Positions 26,790 through 35,591 of a stretch of DNA of 64,000 nucleotides are shown in pieces. The stretch is from assembly GCA_003148945.1 (NCBI GenBank), contig QGGY01000003.1:372001-436000 (forward strand). The letters are read 5' to 3'. The stretch is from Murimonas intestini. Its GTDB lineage: Bacteria; Bacillota; Clostridia; Lachnospirales; Lachnospiraceae. The position numbers were made by a program, and so were the translations under genes. Below the pieces are notes generated by a model. The model did no database searches. It had not been told where the DNA came from and saw only the letters and a program-made list of their open reading frames with translations. Every line of letters starts with the position of its first letter. The first letter of the stretch is position 1.

Positions 26790-27833
26790 CTAAAATTTAA
26801 CTACAGACTTGATAACCTCGCCCTTGTGCTCAAGGCTGTACTCTATGGCCTCTATGCAGTCTTTAAAATCAAAGGTATGGGACACGATCTTCTTCAGTGG
26901 GATCACACCTGAAGAGACTGCTTCTATTGCCTTCGGATACAGGTTCCTGTAGCGGTACACAGAATAGATGGTGCCTTCCATGGCATTTAATGTGGCTATG
27001 TCCAGTTCAAGCACGGGCTCAGGGGACACGCCTACAAGTGTTACCTTCCCGGCACGCCTGATCAGACGGCATGTCTGCAGTGTAGTGATACGGTTCCCGG
27101 CACATTCATATACCTGGTCAGCTCCGCCGCCGGGAAGAGTTTTGGCGAATTCTTCAATACTTTCTTTCCTGCTGTTGAATACTCTTGTGGCGCCCACTTC
27201 CATTGCCTTCTCCAGGCGTTTATCCAGAACGTCAGCCACATATATCTGGCTGACACCCCTGGCCCTGAGGCTCATCACAGTGCACAGGCCTATGCAGCCG
27301 CTGCCAAGGACAATAGCTGTCTCACCGACTTTTGCATTTGACAGTTCTGTGGCATGAAGTCCGACACTGAGAGGCTCTATGAGGCCGCCCTCCATAGTGC
27401 TCACATTCTGGGGCAGCTTATAGCACATGCTGGCATCATGTACGCAGTACTCTGCAAAGACGCCGTCTCTTTCTCCGGGGATTGCCAGCATTTTAATATT
27501 CCGGCATAAATTATAGTTTCCTTTTCTGCAGTCTTCGCATTTCCCGCATGGAACTGCAGGCTCAAGGGCTACCCTGTCACCTGGCTGAAAGCCTTCCACA
27601 CCTTCGCCGATGGCAGATACAACGCCGCCCGGTTCATGACCCAGGGCCAACGGGCCGTTCAGCTTCCAGTTAGCCAGCTGTCCTTCCTGATAGAAATGCA
27701 GGTCTGAACCGCACACGCCGACATATTCTAATTTTATCTGCAGTTCACCCGGTCCGGGTTTGGGGATTTCCCTCTCTATCCATTCCAGACTTTGTTTTCC
27801 GGTTAATACGCATACCTTCATTTTCCCATCCAT
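26790..27833 (-). CDS. Zinc-dependent medium-chain dehydrogenase (sorbitol/threonine dehydrogenase-like)
   Basis: 347 residues. The MDR catalytic zinc site shows C and H in VGVCGSDLHFY and LGHEPGG. The structural zinc site has four cysteines in PCGKCEDCRKGNYNLC. The cofactor fold has AIVLGSGCIGLCTVM and the acidic residue in YVADVLDKRLE typical for NAD. Substrates of the group are polyols and sugar alcohols or related hydroxy compounds, oxidised to ketoses. I start at the ATG at 27833, with AAGGATGG 8 bases upstream. It is divergent from the LacI gene and shares its regulatory region with the mobile repeat, so it may belong to the same regulon. Confidence 0.88.
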   Translation of the reverse strand: MDGKMKVCVLTGKQSLEWIEREIPKPGPGELQIKLEYVGVCGSDLHFYQEGQLANWKLNGPLALGHEPGGVVSAIGEGVEGFQPGDRVALEPAVPCGKCEDCRKGNYNLCRNIKMLAIPGERDGVFAEYCVHDASMCYKLPQNVSTMEGGLIEPLSVGLHATELSNAKVGETAIVLGSGCIGLCTVMSLRARGVSQIYVADVLDKRLEKAMEVGATRVFNSRKESIEEFAKTLPGGGADQVYECAGNRITTLQTCRLIRRAGKVTLVGVSPEPVLELDIATLNAMEGTIYSVYRYRNLYPKAIEAVSSGVIPLKKIVSHTFDFKDCIEAIEYSLEHKGEVIKSVVKF

Positions 27834-27939
27834 TCTAATACCATCCTTTTCTAATAGGCTAAAGCAAAGTTTCTTATTCAATTCTAATATTATCAGATAA
27901 ATATTGCAAGCTAAACCTGGTATAACTCAAAGTCTGGCA

Positions 27940-28098
27940 CGGCAGCAGTTACTGTTCACTCCGTGACCAGTAACACGCTTCGCGATGCACAGAAACGGCC
28001 AAAAGCGCCATTTCGCGCTGCAACCCTCGGGATTTTCGTGCAAAATACGCACGAAAACACCTCGCGGGACGGTGACATGTGAATAGTAACCGGCAGCA
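27940..28098. mobile_element. Small inverted-repeat element (MITE-like), copy 2, 143 bp
   Basis: The element is 27948-28090, bounded by GTTACTGTTCAC and GTGAATAGTAAC, and immediately flanked by a perfect 8-bp direct repeat CGGCAGCA (27940-27947 and 28091-28098). The left end can fold on itself, GTTACTG with CAGTAAC. Inside are the conserved hairpin TTTTCGTGC/GCACGAAAA and the segment CACCTCGCGG. It sits between the dehydrogenase and the LacI operators. Confidence 0.85.
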
Positions 28099-28117
28099 AA
28101 CTCCATCCGGCCAATAA

Positions 28118-28128
28118 AAACGTTTACA
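28118..28128 (+). promoter_or_regulatory. LacI-type operator-like site 1
   Basis: AAACGTTTACA, with the central CG and palindromic arms (TAAACGTTTA core) expected for a LacI/CcpA-family operator. It is one of four such sites in the 350-base gap before the LacI gene. Confidence 0.6.
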
Positions 28129-28211
28129 ATATAGAAAAATAAATATTTGATTGAAATAGAGGATATCCAAGGGGGGTATATGCAAAATAACTAAGAAATA
28201 AAAGCAAATAT

Positions 28212-28222
28212 AAACGTTTACA
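28212..28222 (+). promoter_or_regulatory. LacI-type operator-like site 2
   Basis: A second identical AAACGTTTACA, 94 bases from site 1, about nine helical turns, compatible with repressor looping. Confidence 0.6.
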
Positions 28223-28311
28223 TTCCTTGGTTTAGCTATTTTGTAGAAAATAAATGGGGCGTTAGCAGTTTTTCATAGAAATATGATGGGAAATTTAGCA
28301 GTTTTTGAGAC

Positions 28312-28339
28312 TTGCAAATAAAAACATTGCTGTTATAAT
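28312..28339 (+). promoter_or_regulatory. Promoter of the LacI-led catabolic operon
   Basis: TTGCAA (28312-28317), 16-base spacer, TATAAT (28334-28339). A direct repeat TTAGCAGTTTTT lies just upstream (about 28262 and 28295). Site 3 at 28352-28362 would overlap the first transcribed bases, fitting repression. Confidence 0.7.
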
Positions 28340-28351
28340 AAGGATAAATAA

Positions 28352-28362
28352 AAACGTTTACA
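28352..28362 (+). promoter_or_regulatory. LacI-type operator-like site 3
   Basis: AAACGTTTACA placed about 12 bases after the TATAAT, in the initially transcribed region: the best candidate for the repressing site. Confidence 0.65.
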
Positions 28363-28415
28363 CAAATAAATACTCTGGTAATCAATAGGAAGGGTGTGGT
28401 AAAATAAGGAAAAAA

Positions 28416-28427
28416 TGTAAACGTTAA
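28416..28427 (-). promoter_or_regulatory. LacI-type operator-like site 4
   Basis: TGTAAACGTTAA, the same motif on the opposite strand with a weaker right arm, between the promoter and the LacI start codon. Confidence 0.5.
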
Positions 28428-28448
28428 TAACGTAAAAGGGAGATTGAG

Positions 28449-29468
28449 ATGAACAAAAACCAAATTACAATCAAAGATGTCGCAAGAGACGCAGATGTAT
28501 CCATCGCCACTGTATCCAGAGTAATCAATAACCAGGATAAAGTCAGACCAGAAACTGTACAGAAAATAAAAGCTTCTATGGAAAAACTGAATTTTTATCC
28601 AAACGCGTTAGGACGTAATTTAAGGAAGATGGAGAGCAGGATGATCCTTATTATTCTGCCGAGCATATCAAATCCATTTTTTTCACAGATTGTAGACGGC
28701 ATGGGAGAGATCGCTATGAACAATGGATATAACATTATGATCTGCCCGACGAAGTTTCAGACTAACGCCCAGAAGAGGTATATGAACCTGATTGCTACAA
28801 GGCAGGCTGAGGGGGCAGTCTTCCTGGCAAGTGAGCCGCAGGACCGCGAGATCGTAAATCTGTGTGAACAATATCCGGTGCTTCAATGCGGGGATTACAA
28901 TGAAAAACTGGATCTTCCAAGGATATCCATCAATAACAGGCTGGCAGCATATCAGGTGACAAAGTATCTGCTGGATATGGGGCATACAAGAGTTGGATTT
29001 ATAGGAAGTGTGAACAACTCAGTTTCTTCTGTACTCAGGCTTGAAGGATATCAGGATGCTCTGGCAGAAGCCGGCATAGAACAGGATAATTCAATCATAG
29101 CTTATGCAGATTCTGATTATAGCTACAACAGTGCCGGAGCAGTAGTCAGGAGAATGCTCTCAATGCCGGACAGGCCCACAGCCATATTTGCTATCTCAGA
29201 TATTATGGCGATCGCGGCTGTGAATGTAGCGAAAGAAATGGGATTCGGTGTTCCGGCAGACATATCTATCTTTGGTTTTGATGATATCGAGATGGCATCT
29301 ATGACAGAACCTAAAATATCCTCAGTAAACCAGTCAAATTACATAATGGGGAAAAGAGCCATGGGAATGCTTCTTGATATTTTGGGAGGAAAAGAACTGT
29401 CTGAGAGACAGGTGTATGTGGAACATCAATTATTGATCCGGGGTTCTACCGGAGCTGTAAAAAAGTAA
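28449..29468 (+). CDS. LacI-family transcriptional regulator
   Basis: 339 residues. The N-terminal helix-turn-helix and hinge read ITIKDVARDADVSIATVSRVIN and NFYPNALGRNLRK. The periplasmic-binding-protein-like sensor domain follows (IILPSISNPFFSQIVDGM, TRVGFIGSVNNSVSS, SIFGFDDIEMASMTEPKISSV). It is the first gene of the transporter operon, 18 bases before the first permease, and four operator-like sites lie upstream, so it likely represses itself and the whole locus until a sugar or sugar-derived effector binds. Confidence 0.94.
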   Translation: MNKNQITIKDVARDADVSIATVSRVINNQDKVRPETVQKIKASMEKLNFYPNALGRNLRKMESRMILIILPSISNPFFSQIVDGMGEIAMNNGYNIMICPTKFQTNAQKRYMNLIATRQAEGAVFLASEPQDREIVNLCEQYPVLQCGDYNEKLDLPRISINNRLAAYQVTKYLLDMGHTRVGFIGSVNNSVSSVLRLEGYQDALAEAGIEQDNSIIAYADSDYSYNSAGAVVRRMLSMPDRPTAIFAISDIMAIAAVNVAKEMGFGVPADISIFGFDDIEMASMTEPKISSVNQSNYIMGKRAMGMLLDILGGKELSERQVYVEHQLLIRGSTGAVKK

Positions 29469-29486
29469 AGGAAATGGAGGTATGAC

Positions 29487-30371
29487 ATGAAAAAGAAAAA
29501 AAGGAAAACGGCGGCAGAAGGGTATCTGTTCGTGATGCCGGCCACTCTGATAGTGCTGCTTGTGACGGTTTATCCGCTGGTCAGGGGAATTCTGGTTAGC
29601 TTCACAAATACAAATTTTCTTTATCCGCAGAAGGCTAAGTTTGTCGGACTGAAGAATATCATAGATATTTTCAAGGACAAAGAATTTATTTCGGCACTGG
29701 GATTTACCATATTTTTTGCAGTAAGTTCCGTGGTTTTGATCTATTTAATAGGACTGGCCCTGGCTCTGCTGCTGAACAGGGAATTTAAGGGAAAAGGGCT
29801 GTTCAGGGCGATCATGCTTCTCCCTTGGGTAATACCAAATGTTGTAGCTTCCAATATGTGGCTGTGGATGCTGAATGACCAGACAGGTATGATAAACCTG
29901 ACTCTTCTGAAGCTTGGAATTATAAAGGAACCGATTTTATTTTTGGCAACGCCGTTTATGGCCAAGATATCCACAGTGATTGTAAATACCTGGAAATCCT
30001 TCCCCTTTATGCTGCTGGTTCTGATGGCTGCCATGCAGAATATACCGAAGGAGCTTTATGAATCAGCCTCGATGGACGGAGCAAACGCATTCCAGAGGTT
30101 TAAAAATATCACACTGCCCATGATCAAGCCGGTAAGTATCACATCCACAGTCCTGATCATGATCTGGAGCTTTAACAATTTTGAAACAGTGTTTCTGCTC
30201 ACAAAAGGCGGACCGGCGAGCGCCACATCAAATATATCCATCTACATGTATAATTCAGCATTTTTCCGAAACCAGATGGGATATGCTTCAGCCATCGCAT
30301 TAGTTATGCTGGTGTTTATGATTGTTCTGTCTTCCCTATATCAGTATGTTTTGAACCGGAAAGAAGACTAA
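29487..30371 (+). CDS. Sugar ABC permease, MalF type
   Basis: 294 residues, six predicted transmembrane segments, and the EAA loop YESASMDGANAFQRFKNITLP. A GGAGG site precedes the ATG. The order LacI, permease, permease, binding protein is less common than binding protein first. No ATPase is present, so a shared MsmX-type ATPase is presumed. The importer is CUT1 class, which usually carries oligosaccharides or glycosides. Confidence 0.94.
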   Translation: MKKKKRKTAAEGYLFVMPATLIVLLVTVYPLVRGILVSFTNTNFLYPQKAKFVGLKNIIDIFKDKEFISALGFTIFFAVSSVVLIYLIGLALALLLNREFKGKGLFRAIMLLPWVIPNVVASNMWLWMLNDQTGMINLTLLKLGIIKEPILFLATPFMAKISTVIVNTWKSFPFMLLVLMAAMQNIPKELYESASMDGANAFQRFKNITLPMIKPVSITSTVLIMIWSFNNFETVFLLTKGGPASATSNISIYMYNSAFFRNQMGYASAIALVMLVFMIVLSSLYQYVLNRKED

Positions 30372-30389
30372 TGAAAGGAGGAATATAAA

Positions 30390-31226
30390 ATGAAAATAAA
30401 ACGGATATTCAAGACAATTGGTTTTTACCTGCTGCTGACGATTATTGTGCTGTTTATCAGCCTGCCCCTTATAAATATGGTAGGTTCTTCATTTAAGAGC
30501 ACAAGGGAGATTTTGAACAATAATAACATATTCCCGGAAGTTTTTACCTGGGAGAATTACAGAAATGTGCTTAACAGGACGCCATTTCTGACTTATGTGA
30601 GGAACAGCGTGGTAGTCGCCGTCCTTACAGCAGTCGTTGTCGGTATCACAAGCTGTCTGGCGGGCTATGCCATAGCCAGATACCAGCGCCATATCCGCGC
30701 ATTCAGGTATTTTTCAAAGCTGTTTTTGATTCTGCAGATGTTTCCCGCAGTACTGCTGATGATCCCGTTAGTTCTTGTATTCATAAAAGTGGGATTATCT
30801 GATTCACTCTTGGGAATCTCGCTGATCTACATAGCTTTCAACATACCATTCTGTACATGGATGATAAGCGGATTTTTTGAAGGCATTCCGGTAGAAATGG
30901 AAGAGGCTGCACAGATAGATGGATGTACAGTGTTCCAGTCTTTCTGCAAGCTGGCTGTACCGCTTTCTCTTCCCGGAATTGCATCCATCATGATCTATGC
31001 CTTTATAGGAGCGTGGAATGAATATATGATGGCAAATGTCATTAACAAATCAGCGGAAGTAAAAACACTGCCTGTCGGCCTGCAGTCATTTATTCTGCAG
31101 TTCGATACGGACTGGGGTTCCCTGATGGCAGCATCAGTGCTGGCGATCATACCGGCAATGTTATTTATCATATTCATGCAAAAGTATATAGTTGCAGGAT
31201 TAACAGCGGGGGCTGTGAAGGGTTAG
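30390..31226 (+). CDS. Sugar ABC permease, MalG type
   Basis: 278 residues with six transmembrane segments, the EAA loop EEAAQIDGCTVFQSFCKLAV and the C-terminal ending FMQKYIVAGLTAGAVKG. Preceded by AAAGGAGG and 18 bases after the partner permease. It is related to the MalG-type protein at 14351-15196 by family only. Confidence 0.94.
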   Translation: MKIKRIFKTIGFYLLLTIIVLFISLPLINMVGSSFKSTREILNNNNIFPEVFTWENYRNVLNRTPFLTYVRNSVVVAVLTAVVVGITSCLAGYAIARYQRHIRAFRYFSKLFLILQMFPAVLLMIPLVLVFIKVGLSDSLLGISLIYIAFNIPFCTWMISGFFEGIPVEMEEAAQIDGCTVFQSFCKLAVPLSLPGIASIMIYAFIGAWNEYMMANVINKSAEVKTLPVGLQSFILQFDTDWGSLMAASVLAIIPAMLFIIFMQKYIVAGLTAGAVKG

Positions 31227-31322
31227 GCGCGTCCCATAAAACGATCCGGAAGAATTGCAGGGCATGTAACTATAAAGGCGCCGGACAATTAAGAACACAC
31301 AAAATCAGGAGGTAAACTTATT

Positions 31323-32702
31323 ATGAGAAGGAAAACAGTTAAAAAATTATTTAGTGTATTATTAGCAGGAACTATGGCATTATCATTGGCCGCATGCGGA
31401 GACGGAAGCGGAAAAGATACAGAAAAGGCAGCAGTGCCTGAGACAGCAGCCAAGGAAGAGACAGAGGCTGCCAAGACAAAAGCATCAGAAGACGGCGATG
31501 TAGTGCTGGAATTCTGGGATATGCCATGGGGGTCTGTAGCATATCAGGAAGCAGCACAGGCATTAGTTAAACGTTTTAATGAAGAGCACCCCGGGATAAC
31601 GGTTAATTATACATCAGTGCCATGGGATGGAGATTATCAGACCTTTAATGTGGCCATCACTTCAGGGAATGCTCCTGATGTGAGCACAGGTTCAGGCTAT
31701 TCACCGTTCCAGTTTGATGCAATGGGCGAGATCCTTCCGCTGGATGATCTGATGGAAGAGATGAAGGCTGACGGAAGCGCTGACTTCGAAGAGACAGCTA
31801 TGAAACAGTTCGTACAGAACGGCCATCAGGTAGCAATGCCATGGAATCTGGACCCAAAATGTATCTACTACAGAAAAGATATTCTTGAAGAGAATAATAT
31901 CCCTGTACCGACTACTTGGGATGAATTACTTGACGCATGCAAGCAGCTTTCAAACGGTGATTTCTATGGAATGGCAATTGAAAGTGCAGGCGCATGGCCG
32001 CTGAATATTTTCCTTATTAACAATGGGGTTAGTTTTATAGATGAAAATAAGCAGGCTGCTTTCACATCAGACGGCGTAAAAGAAACTCTGGAATATTTCA
32101 GGACACTGTCAGAAGAAAAAGTTATTGCACCGGGAAGCGCAGGATATACAGCAGCAGAAGCACAGAAACTGTTCCTTCAGGGAAAAGCAGCATTTATTCC
32201 AACCAGCGCAGATTTTGCAAATTCTATTAAAGACCAGGGCGAAGAATTCTATAACAATGTAGAACTTCTTGCACCTCTCACAGCACCGAGCGGAACAAGC
32301 CTTTCTATTATGGGCTGCAACGGGATCATGGCTTACCAGCAGACAGAGCATCCGGACGAAGCTAAGATGTTTATCAGATGGTGGCTGGAGAATTCAGATA
32401 CATTGTGGACAGAGGGCGGCATGGGAGCATTCCCGGCACTCAGGACAAAATATACACTTGATGTATTTACACAGGATAAATTCAAAGCAGCTCTGATCGA
32501 GAAGGTTCTGCCAGTATCCGTACCTTTAAATTATCCGTCTGAGAACGCATTTCCGGCAATGAACTCTATTCAGGGAGAATTACTTACATCCCAGGCATGC
32601 AGTATGGTTCTTGGAACAGATAAACCTGTCGAAGATATCATGAATGAGATCAATGATAAGGTAATTACGATCCTGGATTCCTTCGGGACAGGAGAGGAAT
32701 AA
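31323..32702 (+). CDS. Sugar ABC substrate-binding lipoprotein
   Basis: 459 residues. The signal peptide ends in the lipobox LSLAAC with C25 as the lipidated residue, followed by a charged, low-complexity linker (about 26-60, rich in Glu, Ala, Lys) and the family 1 binding-protein domain (VVLEFWDMPWGSVAYQ, APDVSTGSGYSPFQF, AMPWNLDPKCIYYRKDIL). It delivers the ligand to the two permeases encoded upstream. The contrast with the lipobox-free protein at 11918 is clear. A stem-loop follows the stop and may stabilise this message. Confidence 0.94.
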   Translation: MRRKTVKKLFSVLLAGTMALSLAACGDGSGKDTEKAAVPETAAKEETEAAKTKASEDGDVVLEFWDMPWGSVAYQEAAQALVKRFNEEHPGITVNYTSVPWDGDYQTFNVAITSGNAPDVSTGSGYSPFQFDAMGEILPLDDLMEEMKADGSADFEETAMKQFVQNGHQVAMPWNLDPKCIYYRKDILEENNIPVPTTWDELLDACKQLSNGDFYGMAIESAGAWPLNIFLINNGVSFIDENKQAAFTSDGVKETLEYFRTLSEEKVIAPGSAGYTAAEAQKLFLQGKAAFIPTSADFANSIKDQGEEFYNNVELLAPLTAPSGTSLSIMGCNGIMAYQQTEHPDEAKMFIRWWLENSDTLWTEGGMGAFPALRTKYTLDVFTQDKFKAALIEKVLPVSVPLNYPSENAFPAMNSIQGELLTSQACSMVLGTDKPVEDIMNEINDKVITILDSFGTGEE

Positions 32703-32706
32703 AAAA

Positions 32707-32770
32707 GCAGCAAGCCACATGGCAGACGCCATACGGACATGCATGCATGTCCGCCTGGCAGGCTGCCTGC
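32707..32770 (+). other. Stem-loop with 18-bp perfect palindrome
   Basis: GGACATGCATGCATGTCC (32735-32752) is a perfect palindrome, enclosed by a weaker outer stem (GCAGCAAGCC with GGCTGCCTGC). It lies directly after the binding-protein stop and lacks a T run, so mRNA 3' protection is more likely than termination. Confidence 0.5.
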
Positions 32771-32807
32771 GGTAATAATGACATCCATTCAGAAACGGGA
32801 GAACAAT

Positions 32808-34574
32808 ATGGACAGATTTCGGAATTTCAAAATAGCTTCTTATGCACATGCAAATTTTTTATCAGAGGCTGATGCAAATGATATCCAAAAGGGGATCGAT
32901 TATTTTAACAGATATGTGCCCCTGGATAAAGTATATCTGGAAGTGCACCGCGGACCTTTTGATATCCCGCGTGAGAAATTAAGACAGTTTAAGGATAAAT
33001 TTCAGGAGAATGGGATAAAGGTGGCAGGCGGCATAACTTCCACACTGAGTGTTGAAGGAATGAAGAAAAACAGCATATTTGACGTGCTCTGTTATTCGGA
33101 GCCGGCTTACAGAAAAAGATATCTGGAAATTGTAAAGTATGCGGCGGAAGAGTTCGATGAGATAATTTTGGATGATTTCTTTTTTACAGCATGCAGATGT
33201 GAGAGATGTATTGAAAAGAAAGGTGCGAAAAGCTGGGAAGAGTACCGCACCGCGCTCATGGAAGAGGTTGCACGGGAAGTTACAGAACAGGCGGCTGCGG
33301 TGAATCCTAAGTGCAGAGTGATCATCAAATATCCAAACTGGTATGATTCTTATCAGGAGACAGGCTACTGTCCTGACAGGCAGAAGGACATCTTCGCAGG
33401 GATCTTTACAGGGACGGAAACGAGGAACACGGTATATGACCAGCAGCATCTTCCAAGATATCTGTCGTACAGCCTGCCCCGCTATCTGGAGCGGACTGCC
33501 CCGGGGAGAAATGGCGGCGGCTGGATTGATCTGGGATTTTCCTCAGGAAATCTGAACTATTGGGTGGACCAGGCCTGCTTTACGCTTTTGTCAGGAGCCA
33601 GGGAGCTGATGCTCTTCAATTTCAGTGAACTGACAGGTTCGCCGGCCCTGCCTCCATTAGCGCCTGTACTTGAGAGGATGGATAATTTCCTGGACCAGGC
33701 AGGAGTGCCTGAGGGGCTTTTGGCATATGAACCTCTGCGGTCTGTGGGAGAAGATTTTATCATGCAGTATATGGGGATGCTGGGAATACCGTTTGAACCT
33801 GTGCCGGAATGGGAAGCAGACGGCCGGACAGAGAGCATTTTCCTGGATGAACGGGCAGCCTGTGATCCTGATGTGGTGGAAAAATTAAAGAAGCATTTGC
33901 TCTTGGGCAAAAAAGCGCTCATTACCACAGGATTTTTAAGGGCAGCTTACGACAGGGGAATGAAGGATCTCACTTCTATACGCTTTACGAACAGAAGGGT
34001 ATCAGGCAGAGAATACTGGATCGACTCCTACACCCTTAACAGAAAGAGCCATCATACAGGAGATGAGCCTGTGAGCCTGGAAGTACTTGAATACCGGACA
34101 AACGCCACATGGTGTGAGGCTGCAATGGTGGCAGGCGAATGTAATTTCCCGCTGCTGCTCAGTGACTGCTATGGTGACGGATGCATGTATACGCTGAATG
34201 TGCCGGATAATTTCAGTGATCTTTATTTCCTTCCGCCGGAGGTGACAGGATATATTGCTAAAAGTGCAGCGCCTGAACTGCCTCTGTATATGGAATCAAA
34301 GGCTAAACATTCCATGTTCCTTTATGACAATAATGTATTCGGAGTGGTTTCACTCAGACCTTATCCGGAGGATGTAAAACTGGTCACAAAAGGAGAAGGC
34401 GTGAGAGCCCTGCAGGATATTGATACAGGAGAGATCATAGAACCATCTGCCATTAAGCCAGGCCCGGTCAGAAGGTTTGATGTTGTGGAGGCTGCCAAAG
34501 AACCGGTCCGGAAGGTTTTTGATGTGCCGGTTGAAAATGGAGCCTACAGATTTTTTAAGATTCTTATGGAATAA
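32808..34574 (+). CDS. GH42-like TIM-barrel protein of unknown activity
   Basis: 588 residues, cytoplasmic (no signal). The N-terminal half looks like a (beta/alpha)8 barrel: KVYLEVHRGPFDIPREKL, EIILDDFFFTACRCERCIEK, RVIIKYPNWYDSYQETG. The C-x-C-x2-C cluster after the acidic DD resembles the zinc-cysteine segment of GH42 beta-galactosidases. From about residue 355 a GATase-like domain (LLLGKKALITTGFLRAAY) and then a small beta domain follow, again the GH42 three-part plan. I cannot identify a confident catalytic pair. Start at ATG 32808 with GGGAG upstream. In this locus it may hydrolyse the imported glycoside. Confidence 0.55.
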   Translation: MDRFRNFKIASYAHANFLSEADANDIQKGIDYFNRYVPLDKVYLEVHRGPFDIPREKLRQFKDKFQENGIKVAGGITSTLSVEGMKKNSIFDVLCYSEPAYRKRYLEIVKYAAEEFDEIILDDFFFTACRCERCIEKKGAKSWEEYRTALMEEVAREVTEQAAAVNPKCRVIIKYPNWYDSYQETGYCPDRQKDIFAGIFTGTETRNTVYDQQHLPRYLSYSLPRYLERTAPGRNGGGWIDLGFSSGNLNYWVDQACFTLLSGARELMLFNFSELTGSPALPPLAPVLERMDNFLDQAGVPEGLLAYEPLRSVGEDFIMQYMGMLGIPFEPVPEWEADGRTESIFLDERAACDPDVVEKLKKHLLLGKKALITTGFLRAAYDRGMKDLTSIRFTNRRVSGREYWIDSYTLNRKSHHTGDEPVSLEVLEYRTNATWCEAAMVAGECNFPLLLSDCYGDGCMYTLNVPDNFSDLYFLPPEVTGYIAKSAAPELPLYMESKAKHSMFLYDNNVFGVVSLRPYPEDVKLVTKGEGVRALQDIDTGEIIEPSAIKPGPVRRFDVVEAAKEPVRKVFDVPVENGAYRFFKILME

Positions 34575-34598
34575 TAGCAGGAAAAGCACGGGAGGAAG

Positions 34599-35591
34599 AT
34601 GATGGGAGCTTCATTATATGACGTAGTATGTGCCGGGCATGCGGTGGTTGACGTTTTGATTAAAGGGCAGGTCCGGGAGATGGACCAGCGGGACGGAGAT
34701 TTGGAGCAGGCGGTTATTTCTACAGGAGGTGACGCTTTAAATGAAGCGATCGTCCTGTCAAGGCTGGGGCTTAAGTCAGCATTTTTGGGCAGGGTAGGAG
34801 AAGACCTGGCCGGTGAACTGATCAAGGCGGAATTGAACAGGAATCATGTGGATGCCTCCGGGATTGTTGTAGATAAAGAGGTGGACACGACCATATCAGT
34901 GATTCCCGTGGGGCAGGATAAAAAGCATCATTTCTGGTGCCACCAGGGCGGAAATAACCGCATATGCCTGGAAATGATGAAAGAAGATTATATAAATAAA
35001 GCTAAGGTTCTGAATATTGGGAGCATTGTACCAGGTTCAGATATGGATTTCGAAGGAGTTGCAGAGGTCTGTGCCAGGGCCAGAAAAAATAGAGTGATCA
35101 CTTCGGCGGATGCGGTGCTCACAGGCCCATTCAGGGACAGCCCGGATTACAGTGTAAATTTAGAAAGGCTGTGCAGCCTTCTAAAGGAGCTGGACTATTT
35201 CCTTCCCAGTGAGGATGAGGCATTGGAGATCACAGGGAAAGATAATACAGAAGAGGCGCTGCTGGAGCTTTTAAATATGGGGGCGGGCCAGGCAGTCATC
35301 AAGCTTGGGAAAAAAGGCTGCCTGATCTATGAGGATAACAAGTTTGAAACAGTTTTAGGGTATCCTGTCAGGGTAGCTGATACTGTAGGAGCGGGAGACA
35401 ATTTTGTGGCAGGCTTTACCGCAGGCCTGTCCAGGGGCTGGAGCCTGAAACAATGCGCGATGTTTGCCAATGCGGCGGCAGCTCTTTCGGTGACACAGAA
35501 AGGGGCTGTGAAGGCAGCATCAGATTTTATGACAGTCAGAAAATTTATGGAAGAGAATGGGAAAGGAGATGGCTACGTATGGAATTGGTAA
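34599..35591 (+). CDS. PfkB-family sugar kinase
   Basis: 330 residues, ribokinase fold. The N-terminal substrate part has STGGDALNEAIVLSRLG and FLGRVGEDLAGE. The C-terminal signature DTVGAGDNFVAGF carries the catalytic base D267 and the anion hole. Family members phosphorylate ribose, fructose, 2-keto-3-deoxygluconate, 5-dehydro-2-deoxygluconate (IolC) and others. Its message overlaps the aldolase gene by 13 bases, so kinase and aldolase probably work in sequence. Confidence 0.9.
   Translation: MMGASLYDVVCAGHAVVDVLIKGQVREMDQRDGDLEQAVISTGGDALNEAIVLSRLGLKSAFLGRVGEDLAGELIKAELNRNHVDASGIVVDKEVDTTISVIPVGQDKKHHFWCHQGGNNRICLEMMKEDYINKAKVLNIGSIVPGSDMDFEGVAEVCARARKNRVITSADAVLTGPFRDSPDYSVNLERLCSLLKELDYFLPSEDEALEITGKDNTEEALLELLNMGAGQAVIKLGKKGCLIYEDNKFETVLGYPVRVADTVGAGDNFVAGFTAGLSRGWSLKQCAMFANAAAALSVTQKGAVKAASDFMTVRKFMEENGKGDGYVWNW

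Noticed and set aside
28118-28427. AAACGTTTACA sites as purely CcpA cre elements
   Set aside because: Possible, but four copies confined to a LacI gene's own control region fit the local regulator better; kept as LacI-type sites with CcpA as alternative.
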